Of a stretch of 64,000 bases of DNA, positions 18,586-26,992 are shown piece after piece. Under the pieces are notes generated by a model. It saw only the letters and a program-made list of their open reading frames with translations. It was not told the DNA's origin and did no database searches. How positions within the stretch are numbered: position 1 is the stretch's first letter; every line of letters begins with the position of its first letter. This stretch comes from a virus: positions 1 through 64,000 of IMG/VR virus record IMGVR_UViG_3300042474_001633. The stretch is one strand, 5' to 3'. A program made the position numbers and the translations under genes.

Positions 18586-19812
18586 ATGGCCTTATCAAAT
18601 TTTGTAGTTAGTGAAAATGTTATTGCGGACAATTTGCCCTCATTTGACGAGGTCGCAGTTTCGGCATCTACAGTAACAACCATTTCATCTTTTAATAAAG
18701 ATGTTGCAGACAATGTTGAATTCACCGTAAAAGTCACACAGGGTATCCGCAGGTATTCATCGAAGTCCCTTGCGCTGCACGATGGTTCAACTGTTGATTT
18801 GGCTCAGTATGGGGAACTGTCGATTGCTGGCTATAATCCACCTAGCACTTGGACCACCCGAACTTCAAACTTTGGTAATACGACCATCCGCTCCGTCGCA
18901 TACGGAAATAACCTGTGGGTCGCTGCAGGTGGATATAGTCCCGTACTCGCCACATCCACAGACGCGGTCACATGGACCACACGAACATCAAACTTTGGTT
19001 CCTACAACATCAACTCTGTCGCCTACGGAAACTTATGGGTCGCTGGTGGGAACGAAGGTAGACTGCGCACCTCAACGGACGGAACAACTTGGACTACAAG
19101 AACTTCAAACTTTGGTAATACACACATCAAATCCGTCGCTTTTGGCAATAATCTATGGGTTGCGGGTGGATACTATGGTCAACTTCGTACATCAACAGAC
19201 GCAGTAACTTGGACAACCAGAACATCAAACTTTGGTAATACACACATCCTCGCCGTCGCTTATGGCAACAACCTCTGGGTCGCTTCTGGATACTCTGGAC
19301 AAATTCGTACCTCTACAGACGGAACAACCTGGACGACCAGAACATCCAACTTTGGTAATTCACGCATCCTCTCCGTTGCCTACGGAAACAACCTTTGGGT
19401 CGCTGGTGGGGATGGTAGTGAAGTAAGAACCTCAACCGATGCAGTAACTTGGACAACCAGAACATCAACCTTTTCTAGTAACAACAGTATTAAGTCCATT
19501 GCTTTTGGCGCCAGTTTCTGGGTTGCTGCTGGGTACAACAACGGTCAACTGTCTACCTCAAGCGATGCCATTACCTGGACCACACAAACCTCAAACTTTG
19601 GTAATACAAACATCCACTCACTCGCTTACGGCAATAATCTTTGGGTGCTTGGTGGTGGCTACGGTCAAATCCGCACATCAGCCGTAGCATCGATAGCAAT
19701 ACCACTGACACTCTCCGCTGACATTTCTGGTTCAGATGTTCGACTGCGTGCAACTATTACAGACGCGAATACATATGGTGCCACGGTAAAGGTGCTTAAG
19801 ACAGTCCTCTAG
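18586..19812 (+). CDS. Beta-propeller tail protein 2
   Basis: 408 residues from ATG 18586 (GGAGG 8 nt upstream, 2 nt after the previous stop). The N-terminal 85 residues (VVSENVIADNLP, VEFTVKVTQGIRRYSS, SLALHDGSTVDLAQYGELS) form the first half of a small tail domain. Seven blades follow (variable cores TTIR, YNIN, THIK, THIL, SRIL, NSIK, TNIH). The end returns to the small domain (IPLTLSADISGSDVRLRATI...TVKVLKTVL). One blade lacks a residue (YGNLWVAGG). It is probably an alternative or additional receptor-binding protein. There are no catalytic motifs of sialidases (no Asp-box S-X-D-X-G-X-T-W in full form), so binding rather than hydrolysis is inferred. Confidence 0.82.
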   Translation: MALSNFVVSENVIADNLPSFDEVAVSASTVTTISSFNKDVADNVEFTVKVTQGIRRYSSKSLALHDGSTVDLAQYGELSIAGYNPPSTWTTRTSNFGNTTIRSVAYGNNLWVAAGGYSPVLATSTDAVTWTTRTSNFGSYNINSVAYGNLWVAGGNEGRLRTSTDGTTWTTRTSNFGNTHIKSVAFGNNLWVAGGYYGQLRTSTDAVTWTTRTSNFGNTHILAVAYGNNLWVASGYSGQIRTSTDGTTWTTRTSNFGNSRILSVAYGNNLWVAGGDGSEVRTSTDAVTWTTRTSTFSSNNSIKSIAFGASFWVAAGYNNGQLSTSSDAITWTTQTSNFGNTNIHSLAYGNNLWVLGGGYGQIRTSAVASIAIPLTLSADISGSDVRLRATITDANTYGATVKVLKTVL

Positions 19813-19865
19813 TATTAAGTAGTATTATTTATTAAAACCATACACCTCGGGGAGAATGAACTGAG

Positions 19866-21173
19866 ATGGCTGATAAAAACTTCAAGGTAAAAAACGGCTT
19901 AGACATTGGCGACAGTAGGATAGAACCTACGACCACTTCGGTTACTACAAATAACGAAACAACTATTGCGACATTTGATAAATCAACAGCAAAATCCGCA
20001 GAGTTTATTGTCGAGGTCGGTCAAGGCGAACGAGCATATTCTGCAAAGGTTTTTACACTGCACAACGGAACGACTGCTGATTTTACAAAATACGGAGATT
20101 TATCATTTTCTGCTGTTGAATTAGACTTTACCACTGTTGGGATAACATGGACTACGCAACAATCAAACTTTGGAAGCAGCAACATCCGCTCCGTTGCTCA
20201 CGCCAACAACCTCTGGGTTGCTGCTGGAGATAGTGGCGCACTCGGCACATCAACCGATGCAATCACCTGGACCACAAGAACATCAAACTTTGAACCTAAT
20301 GTTATGGGCAACATCTTCTCCGTGGCATACGGCAACAGCCTTTGGGTTGCTGGTGGATACGGAGGTCAAATCCGTACCTCAACTGATGCAATCACCTGGA
20401 CGACGCAAACATCGAACTTTGGTAATACAACCATCCGCTCCGTTGCCTACGGAAATAATCTCTGGGTTGCGGGTGGACGCAGTGGTCAACTCAGAACTTC
20501 AACTGATGCAATTACTTGGACAACAAGAACCTCTAACTTCCCATCCAATTTTACTGGAGATATTTTCACCGTCTCATACGGTAACAACCTGTGGGTCGCT
20601 GGCGGATATTACGGTCAACTTCGTACCTCAACTGACGCAATAACCTGGACCACAAGAACATCAAACTTTGGTAATTACAACGTCCGCTCCGTTGCCTACG
20701 GAAATAATCTCTGGGTTGCTGGTGGAGAGGTTGGTGAACTCCGTACATCCACCGATGCAATCACTTGGACAACACGGACTTCCACCTTTGGTTATAGAAG
20801 AATTATTTCTGTCGCCTACGGCAATAACCTTTGGGTGGCTGCTGGCTACGATGGTCAAATCCGCACCTCAACCGACGCAATCACCTGGACTACTAGAACT
20901 TCAAACTTTGAAACTGATTCTATGGGCAACATCTTCTCCGTCGCCTATGGCAACAACCTTTTTGTTGCTGGTGGGAGATTTGGAAACCTCCGCACCTCTC
21001 TTCCAGGTAGTTCCTCGCGTTATGTCGGCGGTTTAACATCATCTGCATCAGCAACATTCAACGCCGATATATCAGGTTCCGATGTGCGTCTTCGTATTAC
21101 AATTCCTGATGCTGCAACAATGAACGCAACTGTTAATGTTTTGACAACAACCGTAGGAGAATCGCAATCATGA
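19866..21173 (+). CDS. Beta-propeller tail protein 3
   Basis: 435 residues from ATG 19866 (GGGGAG upstream, 12 nt spacing). It begins MADKNFKVKNGLDIGD, the start also used by the proteins at 24878 and 26992 and a motif frequent in environmental phage fibres. The first half of the small domain (EFIVEVGQGERAYSAKVFTL, HNGTTADFTKYGDLS) is followed by seven blades. Three of them have longer variable loops with a GNIF/GDIF core (for example EPNVMGNIFSVAY). The end is FNADISGSDVRLRITIPDA plus ATVNVLTTTV. It overlaps the next gene by 4 nt (ATGA), so both are co-translated. Likely receptor-binding. Confidence 0.82.
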   Translation: MADKNFKVKNGLDIGDSRIEPTTTSVTTNNETTIATFDKSTAKSAEFIVEVGQGERAYSAKVFTLHNGTTADFTKYGDLSFSAVELDFTTVGITWTTQQSNFGSSNIRSVAHANNLWVAAGDSGALGTSTDAITWTTRTSNFEPNVMGNIFSVAYGNSLWVAGGYGGQIRTSTDAITWTTQTSNFGNTTIRSVAYGNNLWVAGGRSGQLRTSTDAITWTTRTSNFPSNFTGDIFTVSYGNNLWVAGGYYGQLRTSTDAITWTTRTSNFGNYNVRSVAYGNNLWVAGGEVGELRTSTDAITWTTRTSTFGYRRIISVAYGNNLWVAAGYDGQIRTSTDAITWTTRTSNFETDSMGNIFSVAYGNNLFVAGGRFGNLRTSLPGSSSRYVGGLTSSASATFNADISGSDVRLRITIPDAATMNATVNVLTTTVGESQS

Positions 21174-22429
21174 CCGAAAAAAACTTTGTTGTTTCTAAAA
21201 ACATTGTGGCGCAGAACACCCCCGTCTTTAACCAAACCACTATCTCAACAGTATCAGAAACAACTATCGCCACATTCAATAGCACTGCCGCGGAATCTGC
21301 GGATTGTATTGTAAAAGTAGAACAAGGCAACCGCCGATTCTCTGGTAAATTACTTGTTGTTCATAATGGAACTACAGCAAATGCTACAAAGTACGGTGAC
21401 TCGTCTATTGCTGAAACAGCAGCGGGCTTGACAATTTGGACTACTAGAACCTCAAACTTTGGCGATACACAGCACCGCGCTGTCGCCTTTGGCAACAATC
21501 TCTGGGTTGCTGGTGGGTACTCGGGTCAAATCCGTACTTCTACCGACTCAATTACTTGGACAACCCGTACCTCAAACTTTGGGTTTGACATTATCCGCTC
21601 CGTTGCCTACGGCAATAACCTTTGGGTTGCTGGAGGTGGTTACGGTCAAATACGTACCTCAACCGACGCAACAACCTGGACTACCAGAACATCAAACTTT
21701 GGTAATACACGCACCCGCACCGTAGCCTTTGGCAACAATCTCTGGGTTGCTGGTGGGTACTCGGGTCAACTCCGTACTTCGACAGATGGCACCACTTGGA
21801 CAACACGGACCTCAAACTTTGGAGCCACAGCCATCCTTTCCGTCGCCTTTGGCAACAACCTGTGGGTTGCTGGTGGTAGTGCTGGTCAACTCCGAACCTC
21901 TACAGACGCTGTAACTTGGACCACAAGGACTTCGAACTTTGGTAATTATGGCATCAACGTCGTAGCCTACGGAAACAATCTTTGGGTTGCTGGTGCTGGT
22001 GGTGGTCGACTTCGGACATCGACTGACGGTACAACTTGGACCACAAGGACTTCGAACTTTGGTAATTATTCCATCGTCTCCGTTGCCTACGGAAACAACA
22101 TTTGGACGGCTGGCGGCAGCAACAATGAAATCCGCACCTCTACCGATGCAATAACTTGGACCACGAGAAACTTCAACGTTACTGGGTCAAATATAATCTG
22201 GTCCATCGCCTACGGCAACGGAGTTTGGGTCGCTGTATCTGGCAATGATATGCGCACCTCTCTTGGAGATAGTGCCGCATATTATGTCGGCGGTTTGACA
22301 TCTGCTCCATCGGTGACATTCAACGCCGATATATCAGGTTCCGATGTGCGCATTCGTATGGCAATTCCCGATGCCGACTCAAACAACGCAACTGTTAATG
22401 TTTTGACAACAACGGTAGCAGAATCGTAA
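21170..22429 (+). CDS. Beta-propeller tail protein 4
   Basis: 419 residues, starting in an ATGA overlap with the previous gene. The N-terminal half-domain (DCIVKVEQGNRRFSGKLLVV, HNGTTANATKYGDSS), seven blades (cores TQHR, DIIR, TRTR, TAIL, YGIN, YSIV, SNIIW) and a C-terminal half-domain (TFNADISGSDVRIRMAIPDA) follow the same plan as the previous protein. The last ~50 residues are nearly the same in both. Most amino-acid differences lie in the 4-6 residues before each AYGNN block, the expected surface loop of each blade. It is followed by 87 nt without a clear terminator, then a convergent gene. Confidence 0.82.
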   Translation: MTEKNFVVSKNIVAQNTPVFNQTTISTVSETTIATFNSTAAESADCIVKVEQGNRRFSGKLLVVHNGTTANATKYGDSSIAETAAGLTIWTTRTSNFGDTQHRAVAFGNNLWVAGGYSGQIRTSTDSITWTTRTSNFGFDIIRSVAYGNNLWVAGGGYGQIRTSTDATTWTTRTSNFGNTRTRTVAFGNNLWVAGGYSGQLRTSTDGTTWTTRTSNFGATAILSVAFGNNLWVAGGSAGQLRTSTDAVTWTTRTSNFGNYGINVVAYGNNLWVAGAGGGRLRTSTDGTTWTTRTSNFGNYSIVSVAYGNNIWTAGGSNNEIRTSTDAITWTTRNFNVTGSNIIWSIAYGNGVWVAVSGNDMRTSLGDSAAYYVGGLTSAPSVTFNADISGSDVRIRMAIPDADSNNATVNVLTTTVAES

Positions 22430-22516
22430 TCACTACTAAAAAAATAAAGGTATCTTGCCTAGATTTGGAATCAACAGCAATTATGAAAAAAGAAACAATA
22501 TTCCAATAGGTTCTTT

Positions 22517-23437
22517 TTAGATATTCTTAATAACCTGTTCCCACTGGTCTACAATTCTGTCCCATGAGTAAAAGTGATTAAAGTATCGTGACTGCTGTTT
22601 AAGCATGGGTTCATAATCCCAGTAGTTATCAATGGCTTGGTTTAGTGCAGAAGCGTATTTTTCTGCAATGCTTTTTTTATCAATCTGAATAGGAACCAGT
22701 GTCGCAAACTCTGCTCCAGTTTCAGCCAACGCCCCAAGATTCTGCCCGATAATTTTGCAACCAGCCGCACCAGCCTCAATCATCGCTAGGCAACAAGTTT
22801 CTTCAAACATGCTTGGGTAGGCAAAGATGTGTGCTTGCTGGAGAGCGGCAGTAACTTCGGTGTTTGGCGCGTACCCCATATAAAACACATTCTTCATGTT
22901 CTTTGCTCGCTCAAAAAGCGCCGTGTATTCACTGCCATGCTTTAGGTCGTAATCGGTGCCATAGACAATGGTTGATGAATAGACATAGAGTTCTACATCG
23001 TCACGGTCAAGCAACTCAAACGAGTCAAGCAATACATCTAGTCCACGGAAAGGCGCAGATGTATAGATGAGGCGAATCTTCTCGCCCTTCTTGCGCTGTT
23101 GGTATTCAACTGGCTCAATGGCGTTCTTAATTACATGTGCATTATCGACTGGGATATGGTACACATAGCGGAACTTCTCGTGCTGCCAGTGAGATACATA
23201 GACATAAGCATCGATGCAGCGGGTGAAGAATTTGTTGGTCATTCCCTGTGTTAGCGGCTCGTTGTAGTTGAGGTGCTGCCAAAGGATGTTCTTTTTGCTC
23301 ATGTCAATCTGGTCTTCAGTGCACCGTGAAAGAATAAGGTTGACATTGTAGTCATCAAAGTTAATCCTCTTACGGAGTCCATCTTCCATGATGTCCGAAC
23401 CTCCCCGTGGAGGAAGTTTGGCGCTCAACTCGGCCAT
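22517..23437 (-). CDS. GT-B glycosyltransferase (GT4-like)
   Basis: 306 residues. Motifs of GT4 enzymes: IYTSAPFRGLDVLLDSFELL at the start of the C-terminal Rossmann domain, VFYMGYAPNTEV, and FEETCCLAMIEAGAAGCKII (the E-X7-E signature, E near 215 and 223). The N-terminal acceptor domain is short compared with the usual 370-residue enzymes. It overlaps the upstream GT-A gene by 13 nt, so the pair is one operon. It is embedded, in opposite orientation, between propeller genes, which suggests its acceptor may be a fibre protein or the host glycan the fibres bind. The acceptor is inference. Confidence 0.85.
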   Translation of the reverse strand: MAELSAKLPPRGGSDIMEDGLRKRINFDDYNVNLILSRCTEDQIDMSKKNILWQHLNYNEPLTQGMTNKFFTRCIDAYVYVSHWQHEKFRYVYHIPVDNAHVIKNAIEPVEYQQRKKGEKIRLIYTSAPFRGLDVLLDSFELLDRDDVELYVYSSTIVYGTDYDLKHGSEYTALFERAKNMKNVFYMGYAPNTEVTAALQQAHIFAYPSMFEETCCLAMIEAGAAGCKIIGQNLGALAETGAEFATLVPIQIDKKSIAEKYASALNQAIDNYWDYEPMLKQQSRYFNHFYSWDRIVDQWEQVIKNI

Positions 23438-24096
23438 CGCAACTTCACTGTCTTTTGATGACCAACACGAACAAGTGGGTCAACCCAGATATCAATTCCC
23501 ATCTGGTGAACCTTTTCGCACCACGACAAGTCTTCTCCCATGAGCGGGAACTTGTACTCATCTTGACCAGTCTCTGGGTTCTGAACTGTCACATGTGTTG
23601 ACGAGAACCATGGGCGCGGAAGGCTCTCAAATACGCCAGAAGCAACTGCCAAGAAACCGAATCCAACTCCACGAGTGGTAAACGGCGCTTTGAGTTTTAA
23701 GATGTCATCTCGATGTAGAGGTGGTCCGAGTGGTACTGGGTAAACAGTGACCTCTTCGCTTTCCATCATGTAGCACCCAGAAATAACTTGCTTGTCTGAA
23801 TTCAGGAGCCTAAAGAAGTCATCTGGCTCCCACTCAATGTCGGAGTCAATCCAGAACAACTTGTCGTATGTCCATTCCCCATTGGCAGGCTTTTGGCATG
23901 TCTTGTCATTGAAGGCACTTCCACCCAGCGTGCGCTCTCTGGCGTCAGCGACATGCGAAGAATACTCCGTCATGAAGTTCCAGGTGATGTTGTTCTGGTT
24001 CATGTAATAGGTGACCTTTAGCAGGCTCCGTACATAAGACGGGGTCATGCTTGAGCCTGGTGTGCAGATAACTACATTGAAGTGTGGGATTGTCAT
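23425..24096 (-). CDS. GT-A-like glycosyltransferase
   Basis: 223 residues from ATG 24096. This start is preferred because TAGAAT lies exactly 7 nt before it and no Shine-Dalgarno is present; ATG 24105 is the alternative. Motifs: FNVVICTPGSSMTPSYVRSL, LFWIDSDIEWEPDDF (DxD), VGFGFLAVASGVFE and GEDLSWCEKVHQMGIDIWVD. It is a clear paralogue of 30499-31179 (PGRSMEAAYVRSL, FWIDSDISWTPSDF, GEDFSWC). There is no membrane segment. It heads the two-gene minus operon and is divergent from the methyltransferase at 24159. Confidence 0.85.
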   Translation of the reverse strand: MTIPHFNVVICTPGSSMTPSYVRSLLKVTYYMNQNNITWNFMTEYSSHVADARERTLGGSAFNDKTCQKPANGEWTYDKLFWIDSDIEWEPDDFFRLLNSDKQVISGCYMMESEEVTVYPVPLGPPLHRDDILKLKAPFTTRGVGFGFLAVASGVFESLPRPWFSSTHVTVQNPETGQDEYKFPLMGEDLSWCEKVHQMGIDIWVDPLVRVGHQKTVKLRWPS

Positions 24097-24103
24097 AAAA
24101 GCC

Positions 24104-24109
24104 ATTCTA
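24104..24109 (-). promoter_or_regulatory. Leaderless-type -10 (TAGAAT)
   Basis: TAGAAT on the minus strand, then GGCTTTT, then ATG 24096. The 7-nt spacer places the expected transcription start on the A of the start codon. Confidence 0.55.
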
Positions 24110-24145
24110 TACAGGATATATTGCAATACGGGCACCGATTTGTGT

Positions 24146-24151
24146 TACAAT
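24146..24151 (+). promoter_or_regulatory. Leaderless-type -10 (TACAAT)
   Basis: TACAAT, then TTGGTCT, then ATG 24159. It has the same 7-nt geometry as the divergent gene 63 bp away, and there is no Shine-Dalgarno between. Confidence 0.6.
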
Positions 24152-24158
24152 TTGGTCT

Positions 24159-24809
24159 ATGAAACTCCACGGAACTTACGCCTTTGATGAGGCTTTCGCA
24201 GCAACAATCTCCACAGCCCTGAATGCTTCGTATTCAGACAAGGCATCTGGTCATGGGTACGACAAGGTATTCGCCCACCTGTTTGAGGGTAAGACTGTGG
24301 ATAACTTTCTTGAAATTGGTTTATTTTTAAACGAACTTCAGCACACCGACCTCAATGCATGGGCTTCGGTATTCCCATCTGCGAACATCTACGGAGCAGA
24401 CAAGAAAGAGTCGCAATTGTTTAATTCTGGGAAAATCAGCACGCATGTTATTGACCAGGAAGTTGCAGCATCATTTGATGCCCTAAAGGCAGCCTTCGCT
24501 GTTGAATTTGATGTAGTCCTTGACGACGCATCGCACATCTACGCCAATACGGTCACTACATTTGAAGCGCTTTTCCCAGCGGTTAAGACTGGCGGAATGT
24601 ATCTGATTGAAGACATTCAAGACGCTGGCGCACACGCTAACGATTGGCAGCAAACGCTTGTCCAACTAGAAGCGTACATGACCGCAGAAGGACACACATA
24701 TGAGGTGTTTCAGTCGGCTGTTCCTCGAAAAGTCATGGACCGCGAAACTATGGAACCAACAGAAGAAGATGCGGTTTCTGATAGTTACATCCTCTGCGTT
24801 TATAAGTAA
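24159..24809 (+). CDS. SAM-dependent methyltransferase, TylF/CmcI-like
   Basis: 216 residues. Motifs SGHGYDKVFAHLFEGK, NFLEIGLFLNE (SAM motif I), IYGADKKES, FDVVLDDASHIYANTV and MYLIEDIQDAGAH match the group of 2751-3362, where the DD and ED acids bind a metal. Sugar hydroxyl methylation is the usual activity. It is transcribed alone on the plus strand between propeller genes, with a leaderless-type promoter. The next gene starts 68 nt downstream behind an RBS hairpin, so read-through into the propeller gene is possible. Confidence 0.8.
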   Translation: MKLHGTYAFDEAFAATISTALNASYSDKASGHGYDKVFAHLFEGKTVDNFLEIGLFLNELQHTDLNAWASVFPSANIYGADKKESQLFNSGKISTHVIDQEVAASFDALKAAFAVEFDVVLDDASHIYANTVTTFEALFPAVKTGGMYLIEDIQDAGAHANDWQQTLVQLEAYMTAEGHTYEVFQSAVPRKVMDRETMEPTEEDAVSDSYILCVYK

Positions 24810-24860
24810 AAAGAGAGTTTTACTATGTTGCTAATTTTAGGCGCGCGATTCAGTCTAGGT

Positions 24861-24877
24861 GAACGGAGTACCCGTTC
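24861..24877 (+). promoter_or_regulatory. Hairpin enclosing the ribosome binding site before propeller gene 5
   Basis: GAACGG (24861-24866), loop AGTAC (24867-24871), CCGTTC (24872-24877): a perfect 6-bp stem ending directly at ATG 24878. The only Shine-Dalgarno-like sequence (CGGAG) lies in the stem and loop. Loop and layout resemble the hairpin at 8589-8603. Confidence 0.5.
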
Positions 24878-26992
24878 ATGGCTGATAAAAACTTCAAGGT
24901 AAAAAACGGACTGAGCATTGGCGACAATGTCGCTACCTATGTCACAAAAGTTACAATTAACTCCAATAGCGAAACAACCCTTGACTCCGTTCTGACTGGG
25001 ACTGTAGAGTCAGTGGACTATTCATTGACCCTGTATCAGGGTGATGGAGCGATATTAAAGAAGTACCTATCAGTAGAAAACGGCTCTTCTGTTTCGGCAC
25101 ATGAATACGCATCTGGCAGTGTTAACAGAAGTGAATACTCTGGTGCATGGAACTGGACTACTCGCACCTCAAACTTTGGCAACACACACATCCGCTCCCT
25201 TGCCTACGGAAATAATTTATGGTCCGCTGGTGGGGAGTATGGCCAACTCCGCACATCCACCGACGGCACAACATGGACTACACAGACCTCAAACTTTGGC
25301 AACGCACCCATTTTGACCCTCGCCTATGGTAATAACCTTTGGGTTGCTGCTGCTACGTCGGGTGGACTCCGCACCTCTACCGATGCCGTTACTTGGACTA
25401 CGAGAACATCAAACTTTGGTGCATCGGGTGTTATTTGGTCAGTTGCAAACGGAAACAGTTTATGGGTTGCTGTTGGTCGATATGGAAATATCCGCACCTC
25501 GACTGATGGAATAACCTGGGTTACACGAACATCGAACTTTTCTAACACTGAAATCTACACCGTAGCCTTCGGAAACAGCCTTTGGGTCGCTGCTGGAAGT
25601 GGTGGCCAACTTCGTTCCTCGACAGATGCAGTAACGTGGACTACAAGAACATCAAACTTTGGTGATACACACATTATGTCCGTCGCATACGGCAACAGCC
25701 TTTGGGTTGCTGGTGGAGAGGCTGGGCAACTCCGCACATCCACCGACGGTACCACTTGGACCACAAGGACTTCAAACTTCGATACTGTAGGGCCTTCACG
25801 CATCCGCTCAATCGCCTACGGAAACAACCTTTGGGTTGCGGGTGGATACTATGGTGAACTCCGAACCTCTACCGATGCAATTGCCTGGACCACAAGCAAG
25901 ACCAACTTTGGAAATACACGAATCCGCGCCGTTGCTTACGGAAATAGCCTTTGGGTCGCTGCTGGGTACTCTGGTCAAATCCGCACCGCTGTCGATTTGA
26001 ACCCATCTGCGGCCGTTCCAGCAACAGTGTCAATAAGCCTGCAACAAACCTGGACAACCCGTACCTCAAACTTTGTTCATAATGTTTTTGGTATACAAAA
26101 CATCCGTTCGGTTGCCTACGGCAGTAACTTTTGGGTCGCTGTTGGAAATTATGGAACACTTCGTACATCAACTGATGCTGTTAGTTGGATTACACGTACA
26201 TCAGGATTTGGCAACACAGCCATTCACTCCGTCGCCTTCGGAAACAATCTTTGGGTTGTTGCTGGCACCAATGGTCTGCTCCGCACCTCGACCGACGAAA
26301 CTAGTTGGACCGCCCGCACATCAAACTTTGGTGCCACAACCCATATCAATTCAGTTGCCTTCGGAAATAGTTTGTGGGTCGCAGGTGGTCAGACTGGCCA
26401 ACTCCGTACATCCACAGATGCAATAACTTGGACCACTCGAACCTCGAACTTTGGTACTACACATATTAACTCCGTAGCCTTCGGAAACAGCCTTTGGGTC
26501 GCTGCTGGCTACAACGGTGAACTAAGAACTTCAACAGATGCTACAACCTGGACTACTAGAACCTCCAATTTTGGCACCACGCGCATCCAGTCCGTAGCCT
26601 TTGGCAACAGTCTGTGGGTTGCTGGTGGATATAATGGTCAACTGCGAACCTCAACGGATGGAACCACCTGGACCACTCGAACTTCAAACTTTGTTTCAAC
26701 AATCCTCTCAGTCACCTACGGCAACAACCTTTGGGTTGCTGGTGGTCGATATGGAAATATCCGTACCTCCACCGATGCAATTACCTGGGTTACACAAACA
26801 TCCAACCTTACAACAACCATCCGCTCCGTCGCCTACGGAAACAGCCTTTGGGTCGCTGCTGGGTACAACGGTCAAATCCGCACCGAAAACCCAGCAGAAA
26901 GAACGCTCAAATTAACGGCAACCGTTACTAGCGCAGGAGTAATTGGTTCTGAAGCAACAGCCATTTTAATTAAGGAAACTGTTGTGGCATAA
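24878..26992 (+). CDS. Double beta-propeller tail protein 5
   Basis: 704 residues. It starts MADKNFKVKNGLSIGDNV. A variant of the small domain (DYSLTLYQGDGAILKKYLSV, ENGSSVSAHEYASGSVNR) is interrupted by a seven-blade propeller (cores THIR, APIL, GVIW, TEIY, THIM, SRIR, TRIR). One strand follows (AAVPATVSISLQQ), then a second seven-blade propeller (QNIR, TAIH, THIN, THIN, TRIQ, STIL, TTIR), then LKLTATVTSAGVIGSEATAI. Two insertions in one host domain give a protein with two tandem discs. The stop overlaps the next ATG as TAATG. Probable receptor-binding protein. Confidence 0.82.
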   Translation: MADKNFKVKNGLSIGDNVATYVTKVTINSNSETTLDSVLTGTVESVDYSLTLYQGDGAILKKYLSVENGSSVSAHEYASGSVNRSEYSGAWNWTTRTSNFGNTHIRSLAYGNNLWSAGGEYGQLRTSTDGTTWTTQTSNFGNAPILTLAYGNNLWVAAATSGGLRTSTDAVTWTTRTSNFGASGVIWSVANGNSLWVAVGRYGNIRTSTDGITWVTRTSNFSNTEIYTVAFGNSLWVAAGSGGQLRSSTDAVTWTTRTSNFGDTHIMSVAYGNSLWVAGGEAGQLRTSTDGTTWTTRTSNFDTVGPSRIRSIAYGNNLWVAGGYYGELRTSTDAIAWTTSKTNFGNTRIRAVAYGNSLWVAAGYSGQIRTAVDLNPSAAVPATVSISLQQTWTTRTSNFVHNVFGIQNIRSVAYGSNFWVAVGNYGTLRTSTDAVSWITRTSGFGNTAIHSVAFGNNLWVVAGTNGLLRTSTDETSWTARTSNFGATTHINSVAFGNSLWVAGGQTGQLRTSTDAITWTTRTSNFGTTHINSVAFGNSLWVAAGYNGELRTSTDATTWTTRTSNFGTTRIQSVAFGNSLWVAGGYNGQLRTSTDGTTWTTRTSNFVSTILSVTYGNNLWVAGGRYGNIRTSTDAITWVTQTSNLTTTIRSVAYGNSLWVAAGYNGQIRTENPAERTLKLTATVTSAGVIGSEATAILIKETVVA

